64,000 nucleotides of DNA from Poriferisodalis sp965237655 (GTDB taxonomy: Bacteria > Actinomycetota > Acidimicrobiia > Acidimicrobiales > Poriferisodalaceae): the NCBI RefSeq assembly GCF_965237655.1, contig NZ_CBDEGB010000001.1, positions 1,577,820 through 1,641,819 on the forward strand. The letters run 5' to 3'. The translations under genes were made by a program, and so were the position numbers. Positions 8,792-17,197 of this stretch are shown one piece after another. Each line of letters starts with the position of its first letter. Within the stretch, counting starts at the first letter, position 1. Under the pieces are notes generated by a model. The model saw only the letters and a list, made by a program, of their open reading frames with translations, did not search any database and was not told the origin of the DNA.

Positions 8792-10137
8792 GGCCCTTCG
8801 TCTTTTGTTGGGATGACTGGGGGTTGAGGGTCCGTTTGTAGGGGTCGAGGCCCTGCTGGGATCGGTGTTGTGAGACGCCGAACCCTGGAGGGCCTCGATG
8901 AAGCGTGATGTTATGTCGGTGCGGTTGTGGCTGCCGCGCGTCGAGGTGGTGGGGGTGCTGGTCGACGCGCCCGAGCGGCTGGTGGTGAGGGTGGCGTCTT
9001 CGGTGCGTCGCCCGCGCTGCCCTGATTGCGGGACGCCGAGCGGCAGGACCCATGATCGCCGAGACAACCGGGTGAGGGACTTGGAGATCTCGGGGCGGCC
9101 GGTGATGCTGGTGTGGGACCGGCGGCGGCTGGTGTGCGAGCCGTGCGCCAGCCGGTTCGCGGAGGGCCACCCGGCGTTCGAGGGCCGTGTCACGGCGCGT
9201 CTGGCGCGCCGGCTGGTGGCCGACGCGCGCCAGATGACGGTGAACGCGGCAGCGCGCCGTCACGGGGTGGGCTGGAAGCTGGTCAACGCGTTGGTGGTCG
9301 CTTGGGCGGGGCTGGTCGCGGATCATCGCCGCCGGCGGCGCTGCCGGGTGCTGCTGGTGGACGAGACCTCGATCCGCAAGCGACACCGCTATGTGACCGT
9401 GCTCGTGAACGGCGACACCGGCGAGGTGCTCGCCATGGTGCCCCACCGCAACTCCCAGGCGCTGTCGGGGTTCCTGGCGTCCCAAGGACACAGATGGTGC
9501 CGAGCGGTGAAGGTCGTGGTGTCCGACGGCTCCAAGGCCTACAAGACAGCCATAGAGGGACGGCTCGGCCACGCCCGCCACGTCCTGGACCGCTTCCACG
9601 TCATCAGATGGTTCGCCGCCGGGCTCACAGCGGTGCGCCGAGACGTCCAGCGCCGACCCGAGGGCTCAAAGCCCGCGTTCGACCCCGAAGTCTTCCGAGC
9701 CAGGTTCCTGCTCATGCGCCGACCCGACAAGCTCGGCGCCAGCGAGCAGAAACGGCTCGACGCGCTGTTCGCTGCGCACCCCCGGCTCAAGCTCGCCTGG
9801 GACGCTCTGGGTGAGCTGCACGGCCTCTACCTCGCCAAGGACCGCGACGGCGCCCTCGAGGCGCTCGACCGGTTCGCCGACCTGTACAGCACCGGCCAAA
9901 TACCCGAGTTCAGCGACACCGTCGACACGTTCCTCGCCTGGCACGACCAGATCCTCGACTGGCACCGAGCCGGGCGGCCCAGCAACGGCCGCATCGAGGG
10001 AACCAACAACCTGCTCCAAGTCCTGCGACGCCGAGCCCACGGCTTCACCAACTACACCAACTTCGAAGCCCGCGGCCTACTACTAACCTGACCCCGCCGA
10101 GCCCAGCAGCCCGAATCCCAACAAAAGACGAAGGCTC
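8792..10137 (+). mobile_element. Complete ISL3-family insertion sequence
   Basis: A 1346-bp element. The terminal inverted repeats (8792-8814 and 10115-10137) match at 21 of 23 positions, with core CTTCGTCTTTTGTTGGGAT. The flanks are an 8-bp direct duplication GAAAAGCT at 8784-8791 and 10138-10145, the target size expected for ISL3. Both ends and the single transposase are intact, so it may still be active. A truncated copy of its right part lies at 22082-22416. Confidence 0.92.
8898..10091 (+). CDS. ISL3 family transposase
   Basis: A 397-residue protein. The N-terminal zinc ribbon has CPDCGTPSGR and CEPC. A helix-turn-helix region follows (VNAARRHGVGWKLVNALV-like). The DDE domain has VDETSIRKRH, VVSDGSKAYK, LDRFHVIRW and EGTNNLLQVLRRRAHGF, which carry the acidic triad. 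It catalyses cut-and-paste movement of the 8792-10137 element. Full family length, with no frameshift. Confidence 0.95.
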   Translation: MKRDVMSVRLWLPRVEVVGVLVDAPERLVVRVASSVRRPRCPDCGTPSGRTHDRRDNRVRDLEISGRPVMLVWDRRRLVCEPCASRFAEGHPAFEGRVTARLARRLVADARQMTVNAAARRHGVGWKLVNALVVAWAGLVADHRRRRRCRVLLVDETSIRKRHRYVTVLVNGDTGEVLAMVPHRNSQALSGFLASQGHRWCRAVKVVVSDGSKAYKTAIEGRLGHARHVLDRFHVIRWFAAGLTAVRRDVQRRPEGSKPAFDPEVFRARFLLMRRPDKLGASEQKRLDALFAAHPRLKLAWDALGELHGLYLAKDRDGALEALDRFADLYSTGQIPEFSDTVDTFLAWHDQILDWHRAGRPSNGRIEGTNNLLQVLRRRAHGFTNYTNFEARGLLLT

Positions 10138-10311
10138 GAAAAGCTGAGCTGTCGCGTTTGCGCTTCGAGTACGAATCGGGCACCCATGGCCCGCAGCATC
10201 TGAAATGGACTAATGGGTTGGACGCCGTGCGCGATCGCCGCATTTGGAATCTTGATCTTGCGCCGGCCGTCACTGACTGTCTCATGTGTCACCACGTCGT
10301 GACCTCCCGCG

Positions 10312-10463
10312 AGGGCCCGCCCCGAGCGACGACTCGATGAACACCCGCTCATCCAAACTCAGCCTCGCTGCCATACTGGACACCTCCATCGGTCGGTTGC
10401 ATGTGTTGGCAACGGTCATCATGACCGTTCACTTGCAACCACCGATGGAGTTCGCCGTCGTTC
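10312..10463 (-). mobile_element. IS30-family end fragment
   Basis: About 150 bp nearly identical to 44832-44983, the end of the complete IS30 element that holds the transposase start. It includes the inverted repeat GGTGGTTGCAAGTGA and the ATG region (CTCGATGAACACCCGCTC on the plus strand). The fragment has lost the rest of the element. It abuts and truncates the ImmA/IrrE-like gene at 10465. Confidence 0.85.
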
Positions 10464-10464
10464 G

Positions 10465-11248
10465 GCCCTCAAGGGTGCTGGCAATCAGTTCGCGCGCGAA
10501 TCGTTTTCCGACCTGAACTGGTTTCGTCGTGTAGTAGTTCCCACCGCTGGCGCCTTTGGTTTCTAGAGCCGCAATTCGCTCCTGTTCGAAGCGCAACTCG
10601 ATCATGAACTCATCCCAGCTCAGCGCCCCGATCTCCCGAATCCGGGCGAGGACGACCTGCGTTGACACTCGGAAGTGCTGAGCAAGCGGATGCAACTGAG
10701 ATCGAAGGTCGCCCGTCGTGTCGAATACGGACGCGAACTCCTCCATGGGGACGAGCAGTTCTGCGGCCACCCGGTTACACCACCGCTCCTCGTCGAACCT
10801 GCGTGCCGAGGCTGGGTCGACATCCGACAGCGCAGTCGAGCCGACGATCCCGCTGATCATGACCAAGACACCCGCCGCCTCTGCGTTCTCCCGCAGGGCC
10901 GTCAAAGCGTCGTCTGTGCTGCGCAACCGGGCGCGGGCGCGGGGCGTCCACGCCAATTCCTCTCGCATAGAAGCCGCGACCTCTGCTGGCGGCGTCGCGA
11001 CCGTCGCCGATCGATCGGAAGTCGGGGATGGGGATGTCCTCCGTCGGTGGTTCTTCGAGGAAGAAGAACCCGACCGGCGTGTACGTCTTTCGAGCGAACT
11101 CCTCCAGCTGTCGCAGTGTCGGCCGGGTCTCGCCCGCTATCCATGCGTCGAAGCGCGGGAAGCGCGAGCCCCAGATGTCATCGTCGATGCCCGAGCGCGC
11201 GCGAGCCCACTGCAGCAGCGCAGGACGCACGTCGACTCGGACCGTCAT
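10465..11248 (-). pseudogene. ImmA/IrrE-type peptidase gene, frameshifted and lacking HEXXH
   Basis: The N-terminal part (ATG at 11248; MTVRVDVRPALLQWARARSG, then RQLEEFARKTYTPVGFFFLE and PIPDFRS) is the DNA-binding-like lead of XRE/ImmA-IrrE proteins. It lies in one frame down to about 10970. The second half (EAAGVLVMISGIVGS, then ERWCNRVAAELLVPMEEF) is in another frame. The catalytic HEXXH block that normally lies between VMISGIVGS and WCNRVAAELLVP is missing, which implies an in-frame deletion. The last residues (TTANSIGGCK) come from the IS30 fragment. Three independent lesions show the gene is dead. Confidence 0.75.
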
Positions 11249-11285
11249 GAACTCAGTATCGCCCGTTCGCCTCCACCGGCAAGGC

Positions 11286-11405
11286 ACGCCCGAGCAGGAA
11301 TCTTCTCATCTCGTGCGTTCACCAAGTGCTGTACGCCCGGTCCCGATCGATCAGCCAGAAGCGCTGGCGGGGCATCTCCGTACGTTCCTGACTGCAGCGC
11401 CGTAG
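11286..11405 (+). pseudogene. C-terminal remnant of an alpha/beta-hydrolase gene
   Basis: An open stretch ending in PVPIDQPEALAGHLRTFLTAAP and TAG. It closely matches the tail of the collapsed hydrolase at 7322-7510 (PIDQPEALTACLREFLTANS). No catalytic region precedes it. Both remnants probably derive from related hydrolase genes. Confidence 0.45.
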
Positions 11406-11445
11406 ATCGGCGGTGCTAAAACCGATGGGCAGCGAGGGGCAGGCC

Positions 11446-11889
11446 ATGGCGCAAGCGTTCGCAGTCGAAGAAGTAGTTCAGAGACCCGCTCCCCAGGTGT
11501 GGGAGGCCCTCACCGATTGGCCGAACGCCCACCGGTGGATGCCCGGAGTCGAATCGATGACGGCCGAGGGAGAAACCGCTGAAGGGACGAGGCTGACATT
11601 CCGTGCTCGCGGCGCTGATCGCTCGAGCACCATCGTTCAATGTGACGTTGGTCGGTCCATGGTGCTGCGTTCGATCCAGGGTGGCGTGACGGCGGATTAC
11701 GCATACGAAGTCCACGAACTCGGCGAAGGTTCGGCTCGAGTCACCTTGGTCGCAAACTGTCAGATCACGGGGCTGTGGTGGAGCTTGGTCTCGCCTCTGC
11801 TTCGCGTCGCTGTCCGACTCTCGGACGGCAAACAACTCAGACTCTTCAAGGCCATGGTCGAGGAAAGCGGAGTGTGTGGCGGGGGTTGA
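11446..11889 (+). CDS. SRPBCC family protein (polyketide cyclase/START-like)
   Basis: About 147 residues from the ATG at 11446, which is preceded by GAGGGG; an in-frame GTG at 11413 is less likely. It has the classic SRPBCC start (FAVEEVVQRPAPQVWEALTDWPNAHRWMPGV), a central TRLTFRARG strand and a long C-terminal helix. The fold makes a hydrophobic cavity for lipids or aromatic ligands. It stands alone, so its ligand is unknown. Confidence 0.8.
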   Translation: MAQAFAVEEVVQRPAPQVWEALTDWPNAHRWMPGVESMTAEGETAEGTRLTFRARGADRSSTIVQCDVGRSMVLRSIQGGVTADYAYEVHELGEGSARVTLVANCQITGLWWSLVSPLLRVAVRLSDGKQLRLFKAMVEESGVCGGG

Positions 11890-11919
11890 TTCGGGACGCA
11901 GCACAGTACTGTTTGACGC

Positions 11920-12744
11920 GTGACGTCACAGCCCGAAACGGTCACTCTTGCCGAACTCAAGAGCCTTCTCGCCGATCCAGCGAGCCGCATCAAGCTCCAC
12001 GACGCCATCAGCGACGAGACGATGCGAACGATCGACGCCGTTCGAAACGCTGATTGCGAGGGGTACGACGAGTGCTTGCGGGCCTACGAGCATGCATCTG
12101 CTGGTCTGATCAAGCTGCTCGTCACCGGTTCGTATTTCTCCGACTGCGCCGACCACGACAAAGCGTGGGCACATGCGGTCCGCTTGCTGGCAAATCGGAT
12201 TCCGTACACCAGTTCTGCCCATGGCACGGTCATCAATCTGCAGCACCACGTCACGCTGCTGGCGATGTACGCAGTCGCTTTCGGCGCCGCTGCTGCTGAT
12301 CGGATCGACCCTCTCGCGAGGATCATCGGGACGGTGCGAGCCGAGGAAGACGGCAGCATCGGGCGCGTCACCTACCTGGTCAACTGCGCCCAGCTCAAGA
12401 GACCGGACGAAGCTCCGATCCAGGCCTCGCTTCGTCTGTGGATGACACTGCGTTCGATAACTGACGAGTTCATCCCCAGGACTCCCGAAGACGCCTTGTT
12501 TGACGCCGTGCTCGACGAGATCGAGTACTTGCTTGGCGTGACGCACGGACGAGACACCGCAGAGGGAACCGGCCCCGTGGGATACGGGGCGATTCAAGTG
12601 CTCGCAACCCGCGTTGCACCTGATCGCCTGGTGCGGCGCAATCTGGACACACTGATTGCGCACAACGCTTTTCAGAGCGTCGACGAGTTCTACATCTGCC
12701 GCGAGCGATACAACAAGATCTACGCAGCCGAAGCTCGAGTCTGA
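11920..12744 (+). CDS. Hypothetical protein, soluble and helical
   Basis: 274 residues with a GTG start. The codon pattern is strongly that of a real gene. Residues 70-140 are rich in helices with paired His/Asp (CADHDKAWAHAVRL, LQHHVTLLAMYAV). No signal peptide, membrane segment or known motif was found. It lies 30 nt after the SRPBCC gene on the same strand and may be cotranscribed with it. Confidence 0.7.
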   Translation: MTSQPETVTLAELKSLLADPASRIKLHDAISDETMRTIDAVRNADCEGYDECLRAYEHASAGLIKLLVTGSYFSDCADHDKAWAHAVRLLANRIPYTSSAHGTVINLQHHVTLLAMYAVAFGAAAADRIDPLARIIGTVRAEEDGSIGRVTYLVNCAQLKRPDEAPIQASLRLWMTLRSITDEFIPRTPEDALFDAVLDEIEYLLGVTHGRDTAEGTGPVGYGAIQVLATRVAPDRLVRRNLDTLIAHNAFQSVDEFYICRERYNKIYAAEARV

Positions 12745-12898
12745 ACACGGCGCGCCGAGTAGGCCGCTGAGCCGCCGGTCAGACTGGGTCGCTGCTGAAG
12801 CGGTGGGCCTGGAGGTCGCTCAGGTCTCGCAAGGTCTTCATGGCCGCGGTTGCCGTGCTTGATGCATCCTGACCGGGAGAACAAGCGGAGGTTTCGGC

Positions 12899-13792
12899 AT
12901 GCCACTGGTACAAGGTGACGGAGTAGAGCTGTACGCGGAGGAAACAGGCACCGGGTATCCCATCGTCTGGTTGCACGAGTTCGCGGCCGACTGCCGCACG
13001 TGGGAGGGCCAGGTTCGGCGGTTCAGCCAAAGCCATCGATGTGTCACCTACAACGCCCGTGGCTATCCGCCGTCGGATGTTCCGGAGAGCGATTCGGCGT
13101 ACACATTCGAGCGCGAAAGAGAGGACTTGCGGGCGGTCCTTGACAGCTTCGGAATCGAGCGCGCCCATATCGTCGGCCTCAGCATGGGTGCCTACACGGG
13201 GCTGATGTTTGCGTTGCGGTATCCGGAGCGGGTCACGTCCCTGCTGTTCGCGAGTGGTGGGTCCGGCGCGTTCGGGGACACCCGGGCAGCGTTCCTCAGC
13301 GAGATCCGCGCGGCCGCCGAGGCGATGATGAACGACGGGATGGAGGTCGCCGCGGATCGGCTCGCTGTTGGCGCTACCCGTGTTCAGCTCCAGAACAAAG
13401 ACCCGAGGGGCTGGGAGGAGTTCAAGCAGTACCTGTCAGAACATTCGGCGGTCGGCTCTGGGCTGACGATGCGCAATTTCCAGGCCGGGCGCCCGTCGCT
13501 GTACGACTTCGAAGCTGAGCTGCGCCAGCTCGACGTTCCGGTGCTGTTGGCCGTCGGCGATGAGGACGACCCGGTCATCGAGACGAACGTCTTCCTCAAG
13601 AGGGTTCTGCCGCGTGCCGGCCTGTGGATTGCCCCGCGCACCGGTCATGGGATCAACCTCGAGGAGCCCGGCGTGTTCAACCAGATGGCGTCGGACTTCT
13701 TCAGCACAGTTGAGGCCGGACGATGGACCCGTCGCGATCCCCGCGCCGGTCCCACGCACTCGTCGTTGGGCGGCGCACTACCCCAGGCGTGA
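12899..13792 (+). CDS. Alpha/beta-fold hydrolase
   Basis: 297 residues. The ATG is preceded by GGAGG at good spacing. The catalytic triad is visible: nucleophile serine in GLSMGA (about 98-103), acid in VGDEDDP (about 218-224) and histidine in GHGINLEEP (about 245-253). WLHEFAADCRTW is the oxyanion-strand region. The cytosolic hydrolase class is sure; the substrate is not. The C-terminal ~20 residues are unusually Pro/Ser-rich and may be added sequence. Confidence 0.9.
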   Translation: MPLVQGDGVELYAEETGTGYPIVWLHEFAADCRTWEGQVRRFSQSHRCVTYNARGYPPSDVPESDSAYTFEREREDLRAVLDSFGIERAHIVGLSMGAYTGLMFALRYPERVTSLLFASGGSGAFGDTRAAFLSEIRAAAEAMMNDGMEVAADRLAVGATRVQLQNKDPRGWEEFKQYLSEHSAVGSGLTMRNFQAGRPSLYDFEAELRQLDVPVLLAVGDEDDPVIETNVFLKRVLPRAGLWIAPRTGHGINLEEPGVFNQMASDFFSTVEAGRWTRRDPRAGPTHSSLGGALPQA

Positions 13793-13932
13793 ACCGGTTC
13801 AGATCATCTTGGCGGGGCGGTCCTTGGTCCGTTCGCGTATCACGGCGTTGATATGTCGCCAGTTTGCGTTGGCACAGGTTCCTATGAAGTCACGTCGCTC
13901 GTTCCGGACCGGCCGCAGCTGGCAAGTCCGAG

Positions 13933-14021
13933 AGCGGGCCGACAACGTCGACGTGTCCCAGGCAAGGCACCTGCAACATGCGGGGCCAGTTTTGTGACAA
14001 GTCACACGTCGACGGCCCGCT
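13933..14021. promoter_or_regulatory. Dyads upstream of the restriction-modification pair
   Basis: The 293-nt gap before the methylase holds a perfect palindrome GTGACAAGTCAC (13994-14005) and a bulged inverted repeat (AGCGGGCC/GTCGACGTGT at 13933-13956 against ACACGTCGAC/GGCCCGCT at 14004-14021). Type II systems often need timed expression through an operator of about this size. No controller (C) protein gene lies beside it, so control by the methylase itself is one possibility. Confidence 0.4.
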
Positions 14022-14085
14022 CCCGCGCACATCTTCACTGTTTCGTGGAGGCTTTGGGGTCCCGGGGTGATTCAGGTCGCTGTTC

Positions 14086-15045
14086 GTGTTACTGGGTGTC
14101 GCTACTGTCGGCCACGTGGAAGGCGACGACACTTCGGGCGTAGCTCCCGCTGCCCCCCGTGACCCCGATGTCGCATTGGCGCAACTCGTCGAGGAAGGCG
14201 TCGTGTGGGGCGACGCTGCCGATTGGCTCGTGTGCCTTCCGGCTGGATCCGTCGATCTCTTCTTCACCTCGCCCCCCTACGCGAACGCACGGCGCTATTC
14301 CGAGATCCATCCGGATCGCTATGTGGAGTGGTTCGCACCGTTCGCCGAAGCGATGCTGCGCGCAACCGCAGAAACCGGCTCGTTCGTGCTGAACATCAAG
14401 AACCGCGTGGCTGCGAGCGGCGAGCTCAGAGGACAGCGGCACCCCTACGTCTACGAGTTGGTGCTCGAGCTTCAGCGGATGGGCTGGCGCTGGCTCGAGA
14501 CCTACATCTGGTCGAAGCCCAACGCTATTCCGGGCCGGTTCGGGCCGCGAACGAAAGACAGCTTCGAGTACGTGTACCACTTCGCTAAGGGCAGCCAGCC
14601 GTACTTCGACCTCGACGGCATCCGGGTGCCGTACCGGGCGAGCGAGCAAGAAATCGCCCGCCGTCGTCGCGACCAGAACGGCCGGCGAAACACCGAGGCC
14701 GGGTTCGGCCGCGACCGACGATTCACCTACGACAAGGGCGGCGCCGACCCGGGCAACGTCATCGAGGCCAGCCAGACGTACAACCAGCACTGGGGTCCCG
14801 CGGGCCAGCACACGGCAGTGATGCCGGAGGGGCTCGCTGCGTTCTTCGTCCGGGCCGTTTGCCCGCGTGGGGGCCTCATCGTGGATCCGTTCGCGGGCTC
14901 GGGGACCACCGTCGTCGTAGCGCGACGCCATGGCCGTCTCGCAGGCGGGGTCGAGCTGCACCGCGAGTACGTCGAGGTGTCAGCGCAGCGCGTCGCGAGC
15001 GATCAATGCGAGTCTGAGCCGGGCGAACTGCGGCTCGCGGGTTGA
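14086..15045 (+). CDS. DNA methyltransferase of a type II restriction-modification system (N4-cytosine/N6-adenine class)
   Basis: 319 residues from GTG 14086 (GTG 14116 is an alternative). The catalytic motif IV is TSPPY (61-65), and the AdoMet motif I is DPFAGSGTT (268-276) at the C-terminal side, the order of class-beta methylases. TSPPY is most common in N4-cytosine enzymes but also occurs in N6-adenine ones. The middle 185-240 region is the target-recognition stretch. The stop lies 2 nt before the endonuclease ATG, so the two are coupled. It protects host sites from the partner nuclease. Confidence 0.9.
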   Translation: MLLGVATVGHVEGDDTSGVAPAAPRDPDVALAQLVEEGVVWGDAADWLVCLPAGSVDLFFTSPPYANARRYSEIHPDRYVEWFAPFAEAMLRATAETGSFVLNIKNRVAASGELRGQRHPYVYELVLELQRMGWRWLETYIWSKPNAIPGRFGPRTKDSFEYVYHFAKGSQPYFDLDGIRVPYRASEQEIARRRRDQNGRRNTEAGFGRDRRFTYDKGGADPGNVIEASQTYNQHWGPAGQHTAVMPEGLAAFFVRAVCPRGGLIVDPFAGSGTTVVVARRHGRLAGGVELHREYVEVSAQRVASDQCESEPGELRLAG

Positions 15046-15047
15046 GC

Positions 15048-16154
15048 ATGGCGCTCTCGGACTCCGAAGAGCGGATACTCCGCGCAGCGGGCTCGGACCC
15101 GAGCCCGGTAGCGCGCCTGCAAGCCGTCGGTGTGACGCTCGCGAAGCATGGAGAAGATGCCGAGGCTTCGCGCCAACTCTTGACCCAGAGCTACCTCACG
15201 CATCTCAGTCCCTCGTTTCATCTCGTTCCGAGAGGCGATTTGATGTTCGCCGAAGACGCCTTCGACGAGGCGTACGCAGCACTTGCGGTGGGCACCGAGA
15301 ACTTCACGTGCGTCGACGAGGCATCGCTGAGAGCGACGCTTCTTGAATGCCCAGCGGCGTTGGCCCCTCTGCGCATGATCCTTGGGCTGACGCACAACGA
15401 GCTGGCGGTTGCCATCCGTCTTCACGATCCCGAATCGAACGTGGCCGGCGGATCGCTCAAGAGTCTCGAGCGAAGCGCTCCACCGGAACGGCTGACAGCT
15501 ACGAGGCGACGAATCGTCGGGTCGATTGCGGGCGCGGTGCTGGCGATGATGAACCGTGATCTGCTGCCTGTGCCACCACGCGTGACGACGTATTTCCATT
15601 CCAAACTCGACAAGCGCGACACGGTCAGCGGGTGGCAGAGCGTGCGTGATCACACCGGTGGCGTTCCTTACTCAACGCTGCTCTTCCAGCGGTACGTCGG
15701 CGGAGTTTGGCGACAGGTGCAAGACGCGTATTCCGAAGTCAAGGGAGATGCCGTCCTGGAGATTCCGCTCCAAGACTTGCTGGACGCACACGGGGTGCCG
15801 TACCACCGGACGAAGCGCAGAGCGGCTGGCGCCGCGGAGACCGCAGCTCGGTTTGGCCTCAGGCCGGGACCGGACTTCATCATTCCTGATGACTCGCCCA
15901 CGCTTGTTGTCGAGTCCAAGGTGGCAGAAGACGGTGGCACCGCCCACGACAAGGCTGCGCGAATCCGAACCCTGGTGACGGCTGCTAACGAACGTGGGCT
16001 GAGAGCATGCGCGTTGATTGACGGCAAGGGATGGACCGAACGCCCGAATGCGCTCTGCGATGTCGTCTTGGCGACGCAAGGCCGCACTTACACGTTGTCG
16101 ACGATCGAGCAGATTCTCGAGCTGCCCGAGATACAGGCACTCATTTCGCGCTGA
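15048..16154 (+). CDS. Putative type II restriction endonuclease
   Basis: 368 residues from the ATG at 15048, immediately after the methylase stop. The C-terminal third has a PD-(D/E)XK core: PDFIIPDDSP on one strand and LVVESKVAEDG (E-x-K) on the next, followed by a helix rich in charged residues (HDKAARIRTLV). The N-terminal two thirds (LRMILGLTHNELAVAIRLHDPES) could bind DNA. The gene pair makes endonuclease identity very likely; the cut site is not deducible. Confidence 0.8.
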   Translation: MALSDSEERILRAAGSDPSPVARLQAVGVTLAKHGEDAEASRQLLTQSYLTHLSPSFHLVPRGDLMFAEDAFDEAYAALAVGTENFTCVDEASLRATLLECPAALAPLRMILGLTHNELAVAIRLHDPESNVAGGSLKSLERSAPPERLTATRRRIVGSIAGAVLAMMNRDLLPVPPRVTTYFHSKLDKRDTVSGWQSVRDHTGGVPYSTLLFQRYVGGVWRQVQDAYSEVKGDAVLEIPLQDLLDAHGVPYHRTKRRAAGAAETAARFGLRPGPDFIIPDDSPTLVVESKVAEDGGTAHDKAARIRTLVTAANERGLRACALIDGKGWTERPNALCDVVLATQGRTYTLSTIEQILELPEIQALISR

Positions 16155-16397
16155 CGGCCTCCCATTCCTATCGCGGGATGGCGACGCCACTCATGCCGAG
16201 GGCGACGCTGACTAGCCACTCAGCGGCGAGTGGAGGTGGCGTCGCGTGATGCGGAGGGGCAAACCCGCAGGTCAGAGTGCATATCGGGCTCGCCGATTGC
16301 GCCATTTCCGCCAGAATTACGCCGCTTATTCCCCAGCAATGCGGAACCTCCGCGGCCGTCGGCAGCCCTCACGACTTGCAGGGTAGGGAATCGAACC
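16155..16397. other. Intergenic stretch with tRNA-end-like sequence
   Basis: No coding sequence was seen. The right part contains the tRNA 3'-end-like segment described separately at 16377-16400. Confidence 0.4.
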
Positions 16398-16400
16398 CTA
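16377..16400 (-). other. tRNA T-arm plus 3' acceptor remnant, possible attachment site
   Basis: On the minus strand the sequence forms an exact T-arm, TAGGG-TTCGATT-CCCTA, followed by a seven-base acceptor strand CCCTGCA. No anticodon or D arm lies upstream, so this is not a full tRNA gene. Such 3'-tRNA fragments are the usual footprint left by integrases of mobile elements that insert at tRNA genes. It overlaps the stop of the membrane-protein gene at 16398. No second copy was found in the window. Confidence 0.5.
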
Positions 16401-16817
16401 CGGCGCGAGCTTGTCGCGGTCTGTCGCATCAATGGCCGCGCCCGGATCAGGAGCGGACTTGTCCGGTTCCCTCGGTGCTCTCCAGCGTTTGTCGCCCGAA
16501 CCGAGCACAACCGGCCTATAGGGGTCGATCAAGAACCGCGCCAACAGCAGGAAGGGAATCGGTGCCACGCAGATCGCCGCCCCCCACCACCAGGCCGCTG
16601 AGTGGCTGAACTGTCGGCCAATGCAGGTCTCACCCCTTGCGAGACGGTCGCAGTGAACCTCCCGCGTGTCGAGCAGACCGGCTACTACCAAGAACACGGT
16701 CAGAGCTACGCAGACCGCTAGCAGGACGAGAGCGAGGAACCGCAGCCGATTGCGTTCGATGACGACTAAGTAACCGTTCGGCAGGTGCTGTTCGTCAATG
16801 TGGACTCGGGCATTCAC
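16398..16817 (-). CDS. Two-helix membrane protein, unknown function
   Basis: About 139 residues from a GTG at 16817. Two hydrophobic segments (about 25-46 and 76-98) flank an external-looking loop with two cysteines (HCDRLARGETCIG). The GTGA overlap with the upstream zinc-ribbon gene (16814-16817) shows translational coupling. No family was recognised. Confidence 0.6.
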   Translation of the reverse strand: MNARVHIDEQHLPNGYLVVIERNRLRFLALVLLAVCVALTVFLVVAGLLDTREVHCDRLARGETCIGRQFSHSAAWWWGAAICVAPIPFLLLARFLIDPYRPVVLGSGDKRWRAPREPDKSAPDPGAAIDATDRDKLAP

Positions 16818-17056
16818 GTCCCCAGTCTGGCGCACCCTCGGCACGTCGGCCCGCCGTCGGCCGTCATCTCGGTATCGGCCATCGCCACCTCGGACCCGCA
16901 CGGGCACTCGACGGCCCCGAATGAGTCAGTAACGCCGTCACCACGTCGACGTTTTAGGGGCGCTTCGGTGCGGACCTGCATGGCCGGTGCCCGCTCAGCG
17001 ACCGCCCCGCACGCGCAACGCGGGTTGGTACACACCTCACGGTGCCGGACCATCAT
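16814..17056 (-). CDS. Small cysteine-rich (zinc-ribbon-like) protein
   Basis: 80 residues with two cysteine clusters: CTNPRCACGAV near the start, and CPCGSEV followed by CRGC near the end. This pattern fits structural zinc sites. It is coupled through a GTGA overlap to the membrane protein downstream. The two may form one unit in which the ribbon docks on the membrane partner. Function unknown. Confidence 0.5.
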   Translation of the reverse strand: MMVRHREVCTNPRCACGAVAERAPAMQVRTEAPLKRRRGDGVTDSFGAVECPCGSEVAMADTEMTADGGPTCRGCARLGT

Positions 17057-17197
17057 CCCGCGAGTAGCGCGTAGTTCGCTCTCTAGGAGACTGCTGAATA
17101 ATTCGTGTGGATTTCCGCGTGTTGGGGGTGTGCGCGCGGGATGCTGGGTGAGGTGTGTCTGACTCTTCCGCGGAGATCGGCTCAGAAATGAACCAAG

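Noticed and set aside
16377..16450. Complete tRNA gene
   Set aside because: Only the T-arm and 3' acceptor strand can be formed; no anticodon or D arm lies upstream.
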